In this document: positions 9,927 to 19,164 of the stretch, in pieces | How positions within the stretch are numbered: position 1 is the first letter of the stretch | Layout of the letters: every line of letters begins with the position of its first letter | Source: Sulfurospirillum sp. UCH001 | Lineage (GTDB): Bacteria > Campylobacterota > Campylobacteria > Campylobacterales > Sulfurospirillaceae | Assembly: GCF_001548035.1 (NCBI RefSeq) | Contig: NZ_AP014723.1 | Location: forward strand, 496,001 to 560,000 | Length of the DNA: 64,000 bases | Reading direction: 5' to 3' | Program-made: the position numbers and the translations under genes | Notes under the pieces: generated by a model | What the model saw: the letters and a program-made list of their open reading frames with translations, nothing else | Databases searched by the model: none | Told to the model about the DNA's origin: nothing

Positions 9927-9947
9927 ATAATTTTCAAGGATCAAATA

Positions 9948-10100
9948 GTGAAAAGTATTTTTTTAGCTCTTATATTAGTTGGACTTATAAGTGGTTGCGC
10001 AACATGGGGTGGTATAAAAAAGGATGCAAAAGACGGTTATGAATGGACAAAAGAAAAGATCAATGATGGTGCAAGCTACGTTAAAGAGAAAACTGAGTAA
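9948..10100 (+). CDS. Small lipoprotein (50 residues)
   Basis: A GTG start after AAGGATCAA opens a 50-codon frame. It encodes a signal peptide and lipobox LISGC (Cys17), then a charged helix-like tail (GYEWTKEKINDGASYVKEKTE). The gene lies 21 bases after the permease and ends just before a perfect hairpin, so it closes the operon. Its size and composition recall entericidin-like or other tiny outer-membrane lipoproteins, but no family can be assigned. The lipobox, the ribosome site and the terminator in the right place argue for a real gene. Confidence 0.7.
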   Translation: MKSIFLALILVGLISGCATWGGIKKDAKDGYEWTKEKINDGASYVKEKTE

Positions 10101-10112
10101 AGAATAACGTGG

Positions 10113-10143
10113 TTACGTGTAAAGTTTCAAACTTTACACGTAA
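10113..10143. terminator. Perfect 15-bp palindromic hairpin between convergent genes
   Basis: The 15-base arms TTACGTGTAAAGTTT and AAACTTTACACGTAA are separated by one base. It lies between the convergent lipoprotein and nusA genes and so may act on both strands. Neither side has a good T-tract, so termination may rely on RNA stability or Rho. Confidence 0.6.
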
Positions 10144-10156
10144 GAGAAGCAATTAA

Positions 10157-11281
10157 TTATAAGCCACCGAAAAGATTTTTTAAGGCATTTGGATCGCGTT
10201 CAGGTTGATCATCGTGGCTAGAAGATTCTGCAGAAACTGTAGATGAACCTGATTCTACTAATTCTATTTCAAATCCAGTAAGCATAGATGTTAAACGAAT
10301 ATTAATACCATTTTTACCGATTGCTTTTGATTTTTGATCGCTTGGTAGTGTAACAATGGCTTTACCATTTTGAATTTTTACATTTGAGATAATGGCAGGT
10401 GAAAGTGCACGAGCGATAAAAATTTCTGGAATGTTTGAGTACTCAATACAATCAATATTTTCATTGTGTAACTCTTTACTGACAGCATTGATTCTTACGC
10501 CTTTTGTTCCAACCGTTGCACCAACAGCATCGATATTTGGATGTAAAGAACTTAATGCAATTTTTGCTCTCTCGCCTGGAATTCTGGCACTTCCTACGAT
10601 TTTAATCATCTCATCTTTAATTTCAGGAACCTCAAGTTCTAAAAGAGACTCTAAAAATTTTGGGCTTGTACGTGAAAGTTCAACATACATACCTTGTGAT
10701 TTATCGATAAGAACTTTGCGAATAACACTTTTGACAACATTGCCAATTTTAAATTTTTCGCCTTTAATACGGTTTTTACGTGGCAATACTGCTCTAATCT
10801 CTTCAATCTCAATATAAGTGTTTTCATCGTTGTCGATACGAACAACCGTACCAAAAACAGTTTTGCCAACTAATTTTTGGTATTTCTCAAAAATATTATT
10901 TTCTAAAAGACGCTGAATATGGTATTCAAGCTCTTTTTGAAGTGTAGCTGCAGCTGTTCTGCCTAAATTATCTAATGGTAATTCATAGGTTAGTTCATCA
11001 CCAATCTCTATATCAGGATCGACTTCTTTTGCCTCTTTTATAGCAATAAAATTTTCATTACCTTCTAATAGTCTTTCATCATCAGGTGCAACTACAATAA
11101 CTTTTTGATAGAGTTTAAGTGTTTTTGTTGCAGGATCAATTTCTGCGCCGTATTCGTATTCAGAACCGTAAACACGTTTAGCAGTCTTGATAAGTGCTAC
11201 AGTAACGGTATTTTTCACTTCGTTAATGTCAAGCCCCTTTTCATGGGCAATAGATTCTATAATGTCTACAATTTTTTCCAT
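10157..11281 (-). CDS. nusA: Transcription elongation/termination factor NusA
   Basis: Binds RNA polymerase and nascent RNA to modulate pausing, termination and antitermination. Order of domains: N-terminal polymerase-binding domain (about 1-125), S1 domain (about 130-200, VGKTVFGTVVRID), then KH1 and KH2 (SSLHPNIDAVGATVGTKGVRI and AIGKNGINIRLTSMLTG). At 374 residues it lacks the C-terminal acidic repeats of enterobacterial NusA, as is normal outside the gammaproteobacteria. The tail (residues 345-374) is a short acidic linker. It is transcribed alone, convergent with the fabI operon. Confidence 0.96.
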   Translation of the reverse strand: MEKIVDIIESIAHEKGLDINEVKNTVTVALIKTAKRVYGSEYEYGAEIDPATKTLKLYQKVIVVAPDDERLLEGNENFIAIKEAKEVDPDIEIGDELTYELPLDNLGRTAAATLQKELEYHIQRLLENNIFEKYQKLVGKTVFGTVVRIDNDENTYIEIEEIRAVLPRKNRIKGEKFKIGNVVKSVIRKVLIDKSQGMYVELSRTSPKFLESLLELEVPEIKDEMIKIVGSARIPGERAKIALSSLHPNIDAVGATVGTKGVRINAVSKELHNENIDCIEYSNIPEIFIARALSPAIISNVKIQNGKAIVTLPSDQKSKAIGKNGINIRLTSMLTGFEIELVESGSSTVSAESSSHDDQPERDPNALKNLFGGL

Positions 11282-11462
11282 AAGTTTCCTTAAAAAGATA
11301 CATATTTTTTATGTCATGTGTGATAATCGCAATGATGAAAAATCAAAATGGAAATTTAAACGATTGCGGTGAAGAATAAGGATTATAGCCAAAATCTTCT
11401 TTTATTTTTCTTTATGAGTAAGCGTTTGTTTACTTTTAATGAGGAATTTATCGAAAATAAAG

Positions 11463-11468
11463 TATACT
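11463..11468 (+). promoter_or_regulatory. Probable -10 box for the HP0268-like/miaB operon
   Basis: TATACT at 11463-11468 lies about 65 bases before the ATG in the 252-base divergent region between nusA and the next operon. The upstream stretch is T-rich with no clear -35, as usual in this phylum. The rest of the gap shows no other recognisable element. Confidence 0.4.
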
Positions 11469-11533
11469 TCGCGATATATCTTTGTGCATAGTGGACACAT
11501 ACGATAATTTTCTCGATAGAAAAGAGGTTTACG

Positions 11534-11776
11534 ATGGAAATTAAATTAGCAAGAAATGAAATTAATGGAAAACCAAAGACAATTACATTAGACAAAGTGA
11601 CTGAGATTATCGAAAAAGAGGGCCAAAAGATTTTTTATTTTGATAAAGAAAACTCTCACAAAGACCTTGTAGCACTTGTTGAGCATTTTGAAGCACAAGG
11701 TTTCAGCGTTTATTTAAGAGATATTCGTTACGGCTTAGGCGAGAGCGATTACATGTACGAAGTACATATTCTCTAA
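11534..11776 (+). CDS. HP0268-family small nuclease-like protein
   Basis: An 80-residue protein matching the Helicobacter pylori HP0268 family in length and pattern: KIFYFDKENSHKDLVALVEHF...YLRDIRYG...YEVHIL against the IFYF...AHKDM...AYLDEVR...YELHI that I recall for HP0268. HP0268 has been described as a small nicking endonuclease with RNase activity. The gene is nine bases upstream of miaB and followed by a DUF374 gene, the same order I recall in H. pylori (HP0268-HP0269-HP0270). AAGAGG lies at a good distance before ATG. Activity here is inferred from family only. Confidence 0.78.
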   Translation: MEIKLARNEINGKPKTITLDKVTEIIEKEGQKIFYFDKENSHKDLVALVEHFEAQGFSVYLRDIRYGLGESDYMYEVHIL

Positions 11777-11785
11777 GGCTAAATT

Positions 11786-13102
11786 TTGGGTATTTTAGAA
11801 GAAAAAAAGCTTTATATAGAAACCCTTGGTTGCGCAATGAATGTGCGAGATTCAGAGCACATCATTGCCGAACTTGGGGATAGAGAAAATTATGTTTTAA
11901 CCAGTAACGTACAAGATGCTGATCTTATCTTGATCAACACCTGTAGTGTACGTGAAAAACCTGTGAGTAAACTTTTTTCAGAAATTGGTAAGTATAACCT
12001 TCAAAAGAAAGAAGGTGCAAAGATCGGTGTATGCGGTTGTACAGCAAGCCATTTAGGAAAAGAGATTTTTAGACGAGCACCTTATGTGAGTTTTGTAATC
12101 GGTGCGCGTAATGTTTCGAAAATTTCTACAGCAGTCAATACAGATAAATTTTTAAGTGTTGATACCGATTATGATGAAAGTACGTACGCCTTTGGTGAGT
12201 ACCGTAATAGTTTGTATAAAGCGTATGTCAATATCTCTATTGGCTGTGACAAAAAATGCACCTACTGTATTGTACCTCAAACAAGAGGTGAAGAAATTTC
12301 TATTCCTGCAGATCTTATTGTCAATGAAGCACGTAAAGCTGCACAAAACGGAGCAAAAGAGATCTTTTTACTGGGTCAAAATGTCAATAATTATGGCAGA
12401 CGTTTTAGCGGCTCCATTGACTACAATATCGATTTTTCTGACCTTTTGAATCTTATCAGTGAAATCCCTGAAGTAGAGCGTATTCGTTTTACATCGCCTC
12501 ATCCATTACACATGGACGATAAATTTTTAGAAACATTTGCAAATAACCCTAAAGTATGCAAATCCATGCATATGCCATTACAGAGTGGCTCAACACATAT
12601 TTTAGAACAGATGAAAAGAGGCTACAGTAAAGAGTGGTTTTTAAATCGTGCTTTAAAACTTCGTGAAATGATTCCTGATGTTTCGATTAGCACGGATATC
12701 ATCGTTGCTTTCCCTGGAGAGAGTGAAGAAGATTTTGAAGATACTCTTGATGTAATGAGACAAGTGAAATTTGAGCAAATTTTTGCATTTAAATATTCTC
12801 CAAGACCATTAACGAAAGCAGCAGAATTTACCAATCAAATTGATTCTGAGATAGGCTCCGCTAGACTTGAACGCTTACAACTGCTTCAAGATGAAATCTT
12901 AGATGAAATTGCCGAATCACATCGTGACAAAATTTATTCTGTGTATATAGATGAATTACGTAATAGTGGTTTTTTAGCAGGTAGAAGTGATAATAATGCT
13001 CTTGTACAGATTAAAGGTGATGAAAACTTATTAGGACAAACAGTCAATATTAAAATCACTAATCCAAAACGACTTTCACTTTATGGCGAACTTGTTCTCT
13101 AA
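11786..13102 (+). CDS. miaB: tRNA-2-methylthio-N6-isopentenyladenosine-37 synthase
   Basis: Radical-SAM methylthiotransferase that modifies isopentenyl-A37 of tRNAs reading UNN codons. The N-terminal UPF0004 domain has the cluster cysteines at 16, 53 and 83, the radical-SAM CDKKCTYC supplies C154, C158 and C161, and a C-terminal TRAM domain covers about 375-438. The LGC and SVREKP motifs separate it from RimO, which is also in the window. The TTG start follows CTAAGG eight bases upstream and is close to the preceding gene. The 3' end overlaps the acyltransferase gene by 20 bases. Confidence 0.96.
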   Translation: MGILEEKKLYIETLGCAMNVRDSEHIIAELGDRENYVLTSNVQDADLILINTCSVREKPVSKLFSEIGKYNLQKKEGAKIGVCGCTASHLGKEIFRRAPYVSFVIGARNVSKISTAVNTDKFLSVDTDYDESTYAFGEYRNSLYKAYVNISIGCDKKCTYCIVPQTRGEEISIPADLIVNEARKAAQNGAKEIFLLGQNVNNYGRRFSGSIDYNIDFSDLLNLISEIPEVERIRFTSPHPLHMDDKFLETFANNPKVCKSMHMPLQSGSTHILEQMKRGYSKEWFLNRALKLREMIPDVSISTDIIVAFPGESEEDFEDTLDVMRQVKFEQIFAFKYSPRPLTKAAEFTNQIDSEIGSARLERLQLLQDEILDEIAESHRDKIYSVYIDELRNSGFLAGRSDNNALVQIKGDENLLGQTVNIKITNPKRLSLYGELVL

Positions 13103-13718
13103 AAATACGAAACGTAAACTTTTGGTGTGGATTATCCCGCCACTGGTTTACATACTCATCAAACTTTTATTTTTAACCTGTAAGAAGAAATTTCATCTAT
13201 CGCATAATGGTTCATTAAATCCTAGTATTTATGTGCTTTGGCATGGTGAAATTCTTATGGCTGCAGCAGCTTATACGTATTATACACAGCGAAGAGAAGT
13301 TGATACCATTGTGAGTAATCATTTTGATGGTGAATTAGTGGCAAGACTTATGCAACTTTTTGGTGGAGGAACGATACGTGGAAGTTCATCTAAAGGCGGA
13401 GCTTCTGTGTTAAGAAATGCTTTAAAATCTCTTCAGAAGGGGCGTGATGTCGCCTTAACGCCTGATGGTCCACGAGGACCGAGGCATAGTGTTGCAGATG
13501 GAGCAGCCATTCTTGCTATGAAAAAAGAAGCGCCAGTGATTGCTATTACATGTCAGCCATCATCATGTTGGCGGATGAACAGTTGGGATAAGTTTTGTAT
13601 TCCAAAACCTTTTAGTACGCTACATTTTTATTTTAGTGATCCTTTTTATGTCCATGATCTCTCTTTAGAAGAGGCAAAAGATCTTATTAAAAAACGTCTT
13701 TTGGAACATGCTGCTTGA
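13083..13718 (+). CDS. DUF374 lysophospholipid acyltransferase-like protein
   Basis: A 211-residue protein of the LPLAT superfamily (DUF374). An N-terminal hydrophobic segment ([16 protein letters not shown]) anchors it to the membrane. In place of the HX4D box of glycerol-phosphate acyltransferases it has SNHFDGELV, followed by [13 protein letters not shown] and the [10 protein letters not shown] block typical of DUF374. It probably acylates a lipid or lipid-A precursor at the inner membrane, but the substrate is unknown. It overlaps miaB by 20 bases, so translation is coupled. A 125-base gap without visible signals follows. Confidence 0.85.
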   Translation: MANLFSKNTKRKLLVWIIPPLVYILIKLLFLTCKKKFHLSHNGSLNPSIYVLWHGEILMAAAAYTYYTQRREVDTIVSNHFDGELVARLMQLFGGGTIRGSSSKGGASVLRNALKSLQKGRDVALTPDGPRGPRHSVADGAAILAMKKEAPVIAITCQPSSCWRMNSWDKFCIPKPFSTLHFYFSDPFYVHDLSLEEAKDLIKKRLLEHAA

Positions 13719-13843
13719 TTCTATACAATCAAATGGTATTACTTTTGCTTGATATTTTACAAAACTTAAGCAATATTAGTCTAATATATAGTACAAATTC
13801 AAAATTAACACAAGAGTAGTGATGTGAACAAAGAGTCATTAAT

Positions 13844-14917
13844 ATGGGCATAAGAACTGTTCTTCAAAAAAAATTTCAGAATCTTTTTGTCGCTATTGTG
13901 TTAAATGAAACAGAATGCGTACTGCGTTGTAAAGTACTAAAAAATGGTGCAATTACAAAAGTATTTACTAAAACATTTGCATTAACCCCACCACTAGATG
14001 CTCTTGATAAAACAATCGAAGATTATTTGATGAATTTACAAGATGAGTATCAATTTGTCTATATTGCTTTTCTACTGAACTCATTAGGTCAGGGTGCTAT
14101 CTCTGGTACCGGAAATGCTACTTTTACTAAACATAATGTTGATATCCAAAATGTTCACAATGTAACATTACACAATCAATGGTCTGCTTATGCTTCATAT
14201 ATTGAAATTAAATGGGCAAAAAACCTTTTTTCTGAAGTTGGACTTGATTTTATTTACTCTCCTTTTATCATTTTAAATGATTTTGTTGTTTCTCAAAAAC
14301 TCAAAAATAGACCAACATGTTATATTCTAAACTGCCAAGATTTTTTTATTCTCGCTATTTTTGAAGAAAAACAACTTCATTTTGGAGCTTTTTTCAAAAC
14401 CCAAACAGATACGGCTTTTACACATAGTGATGATGTCAATGATTGGGAAAATGAACAAGAAGAAGAGGGAATCCTTCGTTCTGAAGAGTTACCGGAAGTC
14501 ACCAATACAGACGATGATGAGCATGAGGGCATTGAGGAACTGAGTGAACTGACCGAGCTTGGAGAATTAGAAGATATTGATGATTTGCGCTCAACGGACT
14601 CTTTTTCTGACATTGATGATAAAGGAATGAATGCATTTCGAGGTATGGAAGGGCTGAAAGAAGAAGATATTAGTCTAGAGCTTTATGGACGTGATCTTTT
14701 AGTCTATAAATATCTCAGAACAGCTCTTGAAGAGTACTATCACAATCCATTGTATAAAAGTGAATTTATTGACGAAATTATCATTTTTGATAGTTATGAA
14801 ATTAGTTCAGATCTCATTCATCAGCTTGAAGATGAATTGATGATGGATGTTGAAATTCATAAAGTAGACGTTAGTGACCGCATGTGTGACATTGCCATTA
14901 AAGAGGTTTTTAAATGA
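13844..14917 (+). CDS. PilM-like actin-fold protein with acidic insertion
   Basis: A 357-residue protein without a confident family match. Residues about 10-175 and 275-357 alternate beta and helix as in PilM or GspL-type cytoplasmic proteins. It lacks the usual N-terminal ATPase motif. Between about 195 and 265 lies an acidic low-complexity stretch (runs such as EEEGILRSEELPEV and ELSELTELGELEDIDD). The stop overlaps the next ATG (ATGA). The next two genes have PilN-like and PilO-like architecture, which is the main reason for this reading. Campylobacter uses related Cts proteins for DNA uptake. Function here is not proven. Confidence 0.6.
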   Translation: MGIRTVLQKKFQNLFVAIVLNETECVLRCKVLKNGAITKVFTKTFALTPPLDALDKTIEDYLMNLQDEYQFVYIAFLLNSLGQGAISGTGNATFTKHNVDIQNVHNVTLHNQWSAYASYIEIKWAKNLFSEVGLDFIYSPFIILNDFVVSQKLKNRPTCYILNCQDFFILAIFEEKQLHFGAFFKTQTDTAFTHSDDVNDWENEQEEEGILRSEELPEVTNTDDDEHEGIEELSELTELGELEDIDDLRSTDSFSDIDDKGMNAFRGMEGLKEEDISLELYGRDLLVYKYLRTALEEYYHNPLYKSEFIDEIIIFDSYEISSDLIHQLEDELMMDVEIHKVDVSDRMCDIAIKEVFK

Positions 14918-15435
14918 GACTAAGTTTCATAGCCCCTAGGCCAAAACCGTTTTTATCACTCTTTAGTAAAATGTGGGTGGTTTTTATTGGTTTAATGTCT
15001 CTTTTTATGATCATTTTTAATTTTTATATTGTCATTGAGATGAGTTCATTTAAACACGGTGTGGTTGATTTAACCAAAGAACGTGAAATGCTAGAAGTGA
15101 AGATTGATGAAGATGATGAAGCTATTGGTCTTATTTTACGCCAAAAAGCCATTTCTGAAGAAATTTTTTCTAACAATACGCTTTTAAAAGAGAGTATGAA
15201 AAATTTATTTGATTTAGTGCCAGATCAAATTACCCTTAAAAAGGTTCAGATGGAACGTAATTCGTTGATTTTATATGGTATTTCACCAACACAAGACACC
15301 TTTAATTTCTTGCTAGCGGCACCTCTAAAATCAATTTTTCATACGAGCAATACAACATTTTATCTTACCAAAGAGGGTTGGTATAATTTTGTAAGCATCA
15401 ACAAAATTATTGGCGAGGATGGCATACGTGAATAG
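14914..15435 (+). CDS. PilN-like bitopic membrane protein
   Basis: 173 residues: a short cytoplasmic N-terminus, one transmembrane helix (about residues 21-45, rich in Met, Phe and Ile), a coiled-coil-like charged region (about 50-95), then a small alpha/beta domain. The segment DLVPDQITLKKVQMERNSLILYGISPTQDTFNFLL is the classic PilN/GspL-C ferredoxin-like pattern, in which a strand containing LxGxSP is followed by a helix. It overlaps the preceding gene by ATGA and the next by eight bases. In type IV pilus and type II secretion systems such proteins form the inner-membrane alignment platform. Confidence 0.62.
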   Translation: MRLSFIAPRPKPFLSLFSKMWVVFIGLMSLFMIIFNFYIVIEMSSFKHGVVDLTKEREMLEVKIDEDDEAIGLILRQKAISEEIFSNNTLLKESMKNLFDLVPDQITLKKVQMERNSLILYGISPTQDTFNFLLAAPLKSIFHTSNTTFYLTKEGWYNFVSINKIIGEDGIRE

Positions 15436-15970
15436 TTTTGATCGAAGCTTAGATAAAATCGATATTATGAAGCTACTCATTTTTTTAATGGTCTTCATCA
15501 TTATCACATTTATGTTTGTATTTTTATTGATTATTCCGAATGTAAAAGAGCATAGAGTTCTACAAGCAGAATATAAACGTGTTTTAGTGCATAAAACACG
15601 TGTTGAAAATCTTTTTTTAGAACGTGAAGCAGAGCTTTCTAAACTTAAAGCAGAAAATGTTCATATTATTGGAGCGTTTAAACACCCCTTTACACAAGAA
15701 GAATTTTTGCGCTATGCAGGTAAGTTTTTTAATCAAGTCTCGTTGATGGAAGTCATAAAATCAGACTATAAAAAAGAGTTTGTTGAGTATGAACTCAACG
15801 TCACTTCGACCCTTAAAACACCAAGCAATTTCTATAATTTTTTAGAGGGACTCAATCGTTACAGTAGTATCGTTCAAGCAGATTTTCCAATTAATTTAGA
15901 ATCCAATAAAGAGAGCATTAGCTCAACCTTTAAAATCAAAGTGTATGATCTTAACGCGACAACGCGCTAG
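15428..15970 (+). CDS. PilO-like bitopic membrane protein
   Basis: About 180 residues: one N-terminal transmembrane helix (about 14-36), a coiled-coil region to about 75 and a periplasmic ferredoxin-like domain with FTQEEFLRYAGKFF and TLKTPSNFYNFLEGLNRYSSIV, the PilO pattern. The GTG at 15428 is chosen because GGCGAGG precedes it by nine bases; an in-frame ATG at 15419 sits directly against that site and a TTG at 15410 lies upstream of it. The 3' end overlaps the convergent tilS gene by 20 bases, so the cluster ends here, with no ATPase, secretin or pilin genes attached. Confidence 0.6.
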   Translation: MNSFDRSLDKIDIMKLLIFLMVFIIITFMFVFLLIIPNVKEHRVLQAEYKRVLVHKTRVENLFLEREAELSKLKAENVHIIGAFKHPFTQEEFLRYAGKFFNQVSLMEVIKSDYKKEFVEYELNVTSTLKTPSNFYNFLEGLNRYSSIVQADFPINLESNKESISSTFKIKVYDLNATTR

Positions 15971-16925
15971 GATCAATTCCTTCTTGAAATAAGTAAGGAC
16001 GTATTTTCGAAGGAATACGCTCTTTACGACATACTTCTTTAAATTTTTTATCCATCTCTATTTTACAATATGGTGCTATAAAAATTTTCTCATCTGCATA
16101 ACAAACCGCAATTTTCCCACCAATAACACAGGAGTGTGTTCGTAAAATTTCATCACGCTGTGCTTTCGAAGGAAGTATGCCCAGAAGTTTAAGTGCTTTA
16201 TCGATTTGCCTGATATTCAGAAGTTCGTCACTTTGTTTTGGAATGATAAACAGATCATTGATACGCTCCATAATAGAAGGTAACAGACGTTTTTTATCTT
16301 CTTGAAGATACGCAAAGCTTTTGGCTATTGCTGTCTCATAATCATCTATCATAGGATGTGCATAATGATGTCTAAATTGATTGCGTTTATAGTGTAACGA
16401 GTCATTACTTTCATCATTAAAATAGAGGATGTTATACTCGTTCAAATACGTTTGAAGTCTTTTTTTACTGATATGCAACAGTGGTCTAACGATGGTATAG
16501 TTTTCTCGCTCTTCTATCTCTTGCATGCCTAACATCTCTACAAGTCCTGCACCCTTACAGAGTTGCATTAAAAACCACTCCAGTTGATCGCCTAAATGAT
16601 GAGCTGTCAGAAGTGTTTCGTAGTTGTGCTCTTGTATCACTTTTACAAAAAATGAATAACGTTCTTCTCTAGCATGGTGCTCAAAATTAGACGCATCAAG
16701 TTTACACGTTAAAGTAAATAGTTCTTTTGTATGCGTAGTTGCAAGAGTCCTAGCATAGGCTTCTTCTTCATTACTTTGTGCTCTGGTTTGGTAATTTACA
16801 TGCACAATGTCAAAAGGGATTTTGTTTTCAAAAAGTAAAAAGAAAAGAGCGGTGGAATCTCCACCGCCTGAAAATGCCAATAAATTTTTAGTATGTCGTA
16901 AATACTCTAGTGTTGCTTCATGCAA
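15951..16925 (-). CDS. tilS: tRNA(Ile)-lysidine synthase
   Basis: ATP-dependent enzyme that converts C34 of the CAU-anticodon tRNA-Ile to lysidine, switching it from Met to Ile decoding; essential in most bacteria. The PP-loop [17 protein letters not shown] lies close to the N-terminus, followed by HVNYQTR and [14 protein letters not shown]. The frame stays open upstream to 17021, but that part only shadows the rimO 3' end. The likely start is TTG at 16925-16923, overlapping the rimO stop by a few bases, giving 324 residues. Translation is probably coupled to rimO because no strong ribosome site is seen. Confidence 0.92.
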   Translation of the reverse strand: MHEATLEYLRHTKNLLAFSGGGDSTALFFLLFENKIPFDIVHVNYQTRAQSNEEEAYARTLATTHTKELFTLTCKLDASNFEHHAREERYSFFVKVIQEHNYETLLTAHHLGDQLEWFLMQLCKGAGLVEMLGMQEIEERENYTIVRPLLHISKKRLQTYLNEYNILYFNDESNDSLHYKRNQFRHHYAHPMIDDYETAIAKSFAYLQEDKKRLLPSIMERINDLFIIPKQSDELLNIRQIDKALKLLGILPSKAQRDEILRTHSCVIGGKIAVCYADEKIFIAPYCKIEMDKKFKEVCRKERIPSKIRPYLFQEGIDPSALSR

Positions 16926-18228
16926 CAGCGGTAATGGTTGCAACGAGTTGATTCCCCACACATTCGGTAATGGTGGCGCGATAGCATTTGCCAATTTCAA
17001 TATTTTCAATATCTGAGTCATTGACTAAGACTTCACCATCAATACTTGGCGCCCAAAGAAGTTCGCGCGCACCCATGAAATACTCATGTTCGCTGCTTTC
17101 TCCCTCAACTATAATCATCACCTCTTTGCCAACTTCTTTTTCAAAGCTTTTTTTGGTTTTAGCTTGAACGATTTTATCTAGTTGTTTGATACGTTTATTG
17201 ATCGTTTTTGTATCGATTTTTTCATCCATTTCATAAGCGCTTGTATCTTCTTCATCCGAATATGCGAAGATATTTACACGGTCAAAGTCGAATGTTTTTG
17301 CAAAATCAAGAAGTTCGTTAAATTCTGCATCGCTCTCTCCTGGATGTCCTACGATAAAACTGGTGCGAATAAAGCTATTAGGCGCTTTTCTCATCATCTC
17401 CAATTGTTCGATGATGCGCTCTTTTCCCGCACCTCGTTTCATGCGTTTGAGCATAGAATCACTGATATGTTGGATAGGCATATCAAAGTAGTTATGAAAC
17501 AGAGGTGAAGCGATAATACGCTCAATAAGGGCATTGGATGTGGTCGTAGGGTAAAGGTATAAAATACGCGCACTCTTAACCCCTTCTATTTTCTCAACGG
17601 CATCGATCAGTTTGATAAGCCCCTCTTTTTCGCCTATATCTCGAAGGTAAGAACTACTGTCTTGAGAAATAAAACTAAAGTCATAAAAACCTTTTGCAAC
17701 AAGTGCTTTTACCTCTTTTACGAGTGACTCAAGAGTGCGTGAGTGAAGTTTACCTTTAAAGCCTGGAATTGCGCAAAAGCTACATGCTTGATTACACCCT
17801 TCTGAGAGTTTGACATAGGCATGAGCGTTAGAACCTGTAATGACACGCTCTTCTTCATTGAGAAGATATGTGGCAGGGCTAAAACGGTTTTGACGTAGAG
17901 CAATAATTTCATCGATTTTATCGTAGTCACCAACGCCTGTAAAAAGGTCAACTTCTTTGAGTTCTTTGGTAAGATCTTCTTTATAACGCTCGCTCAAACA
18001 GCCTGCCATAACAAGGACAGAGCCCTTTTTACGGGCTTCATGAAGAGAGAAGATGGTGTTAAGACTCTCCTCTTTCGCTGGTCCAATGAAGCCACAGGTG
18101 TTGACGATGAGTACGTCTGCTTTGGAGGGGTCATCGCAGAGTTCATACGCTTGAAGTTTTCCTAGCATAACTTCACTATCAACGAGATTTTTATTGCATC
18201 CTAATGAAACGAGATGTAATTTTTTCAA
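16918..18228 (-). CDS. rimO: Ribosomal protein S12 (Asp) methylthiotransferase
   Basis: Radical-SAM methylthiotransferase acting on the conserved Asp of S12 (Asp89 in E. coli). With the start used here, the N-terminal cluster cysteines are C11, C45 and C77 and the radical-SAM CNQACSFC gives C145, C149 and C152. [14 protein letters not shown] and [13 protein letters not shown] are the RimO forms that separate it from MiaB. A TRAM domain ends the protein. The TTG at 18228 follows AAAAGGAA; the frame upstream overlaps panC and is unlikely to be translated. A YcaO homologue, the known RimO accessory factor in E. coli, is encoded 15 kb away. Confidence 0.95.
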   Translation of the reverse strand: MKKLHLVSLGCNKNLVDSEVMLGKLQAYELCDDPSKADVLIVNTCGFIGPAKEESLNTIFSLHEARKKGSVLVMAGCLSERYKEDLTKELKEVDLFTGVGDYDKIDEIIALRQNRFSPATYLLNEEERVITGSNAHAYVKLSEGCNQACSFCAIPGFKGKLHSRTLESLVKEVKALVAKGFYDFSFISQDSSSYLRDIGEKEGLIKLIDAVEKIEGVKSARILYLYPTTTSNALIERIIASPLFHNYFDMPIQHISDSMLKRMKRGAGKERIIEQLEMMRKAPNSFIRTSFIVGHPGESDAEFNELLDFAKTFDFDRVNIFAYSDEEDTSAYEMDEKIDTKTINKRIKQLDKIVQAKTKKSFEKEVGKEVMIIVEGESSEHEYFMGARELLWAPSIDGEVLVNDSDIENIEIGKCYRATITECVGNQLVATITAVA

Positions 18229-18241
18229 ATATTTCCTTTTT

Positions 18242-19063
18242 TTAAATCCATAAATTATCAATGAGGCGGGTAGTGCCAACTTTTGCGCAGACTAAAATGA
18301 TAGAGTTGCCTATTTCGATAGTAGATATTGTATCAAAATCACGATTTAAAATTTCCACGTATTCTACATGTAAAGGTTTGAGTGTATGCAACATTTCAGT
18401 TTTAATTTTTGCGATATCGCGTTCTCCAGAAATGACAGCATGTGTTGCCACTTTCAGTGATTCACACAAGAGAAGGGCATCTTGGCGCTCTTTTGTACTA
18501 AGATAGACATTTCGACTGGAGAGTGCTAATCCATCATCTTCTCTGACGATTTCACATGGCACAATTTCAAGGTCCAAAAAGAATGAAGCCACCATATTTT
18601 GTAAAAGATAGAGTTGTTGTGCATCTTTTTTCCCAAAATAAGCACGTGTAGGTTTTGTGAGATTAAACAGTTTTAAAACTACACGTAAAACGCCATCAAA
18701 ATGACCTGGTCGTGCTAAGCCTTCTAAGATATAGGCTTTAGAACTTGGTGCTAAGATGGTTGGCTCCATTTTGGAGTACATCATATCAGCAGTGGGCATA
18801 AACAAAATGCTTACACCTGCAAGCTCACAGATTTTAATGTCAGCTTGGGTACGTTGTGGGTATTTGTGAAAATCTTCTCCTTCTAAAAATTGAGTCGGAT
18901 TGACAAAAACAGAGACGATGGTATGATCATTCTCAGCGATGGATTTTTGCATTAAAGAGAGATGACCATTGTGTAATGCACCCATGGTTGGGACAAAACC
19001 GATGCTGCCATGAAGCTCTTTTCTCGCTTTTGATAATTCTTCAATGGTTTTTACTATTTTCAT
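18242..19063 (-). CDS. panC: Pantothenate synthetase
   Basis: Condenses pantoate and beta-alanine with ATP to make pantothenate, the precursor of coenzyme A. The nucleotidyltransferase motif [16 protein letters not shown], the VNPTQF loop and the [14 protein letters not shown]-like segment are all present. The ATG at 19063 ([10 protein letters not shown]) aligns with family N-termini; the frame opens 15 codons further upstream, where a longer start is possible. The protein would be 273 residues, close to the usual 280. The rimO start lies 13 bases after the stop, so panC, rimO and tilS form one minus-strand operon. panB and panD are not in the window. Confidence 0.93.
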   Translation of the reverse strand: MKIVKTIEELSKARKELHGSIGFVPTMGALHNGHLSLMQKSIAENDHTIVSVFVNPTQFLEGEDFHKYPQRTQADIKICELAGVSILFMPTADMMYSKMEPTILAPSSKAYILEGLARPGHFDGVLRVVLKLFNLTKPTRAYFGKKDAQQLYLLQNMVASFFLDLEIVPCEIVREDDGLALSSRNVYLSTKERQDALLLCESLKVATHAVISGERDIAKIKTEMLHTLKPLHVEYVEILNRDFDTISTIEIGNSIILVCAKVGTTRLIDNLWI

Positions 19064-19142
19064 TTTAGGCACTTTTGAGTAGAATATAATATTAGACTTC
19101 TGCGACATAATGTCTTATAGAGGTCTCATAAATTGAAGCGAG

Positions 19143-19158
19143 TATTATAGCAAAAGGA
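19143..19158 (+). promoter_or_regulatory. Promoter -10 and ribosome site of the prfB operon
   Basis: TATTAT at 19143-19148 followed directly by AGCAAAAGGAAA, then the TTG start at 19165. The leader would be only about ten bases. It matches the layout before gapA almost base for base. Confidence 0.5.
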
Positions 19159-19164
19159 AACCAT

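Noticed and set aside
16926-17021. Longer tilS N-terminus
   Set aside because: It is read out of frame over the rimO 3' end and bears no resemblance to TilS; the start was moved to the rimO stop.
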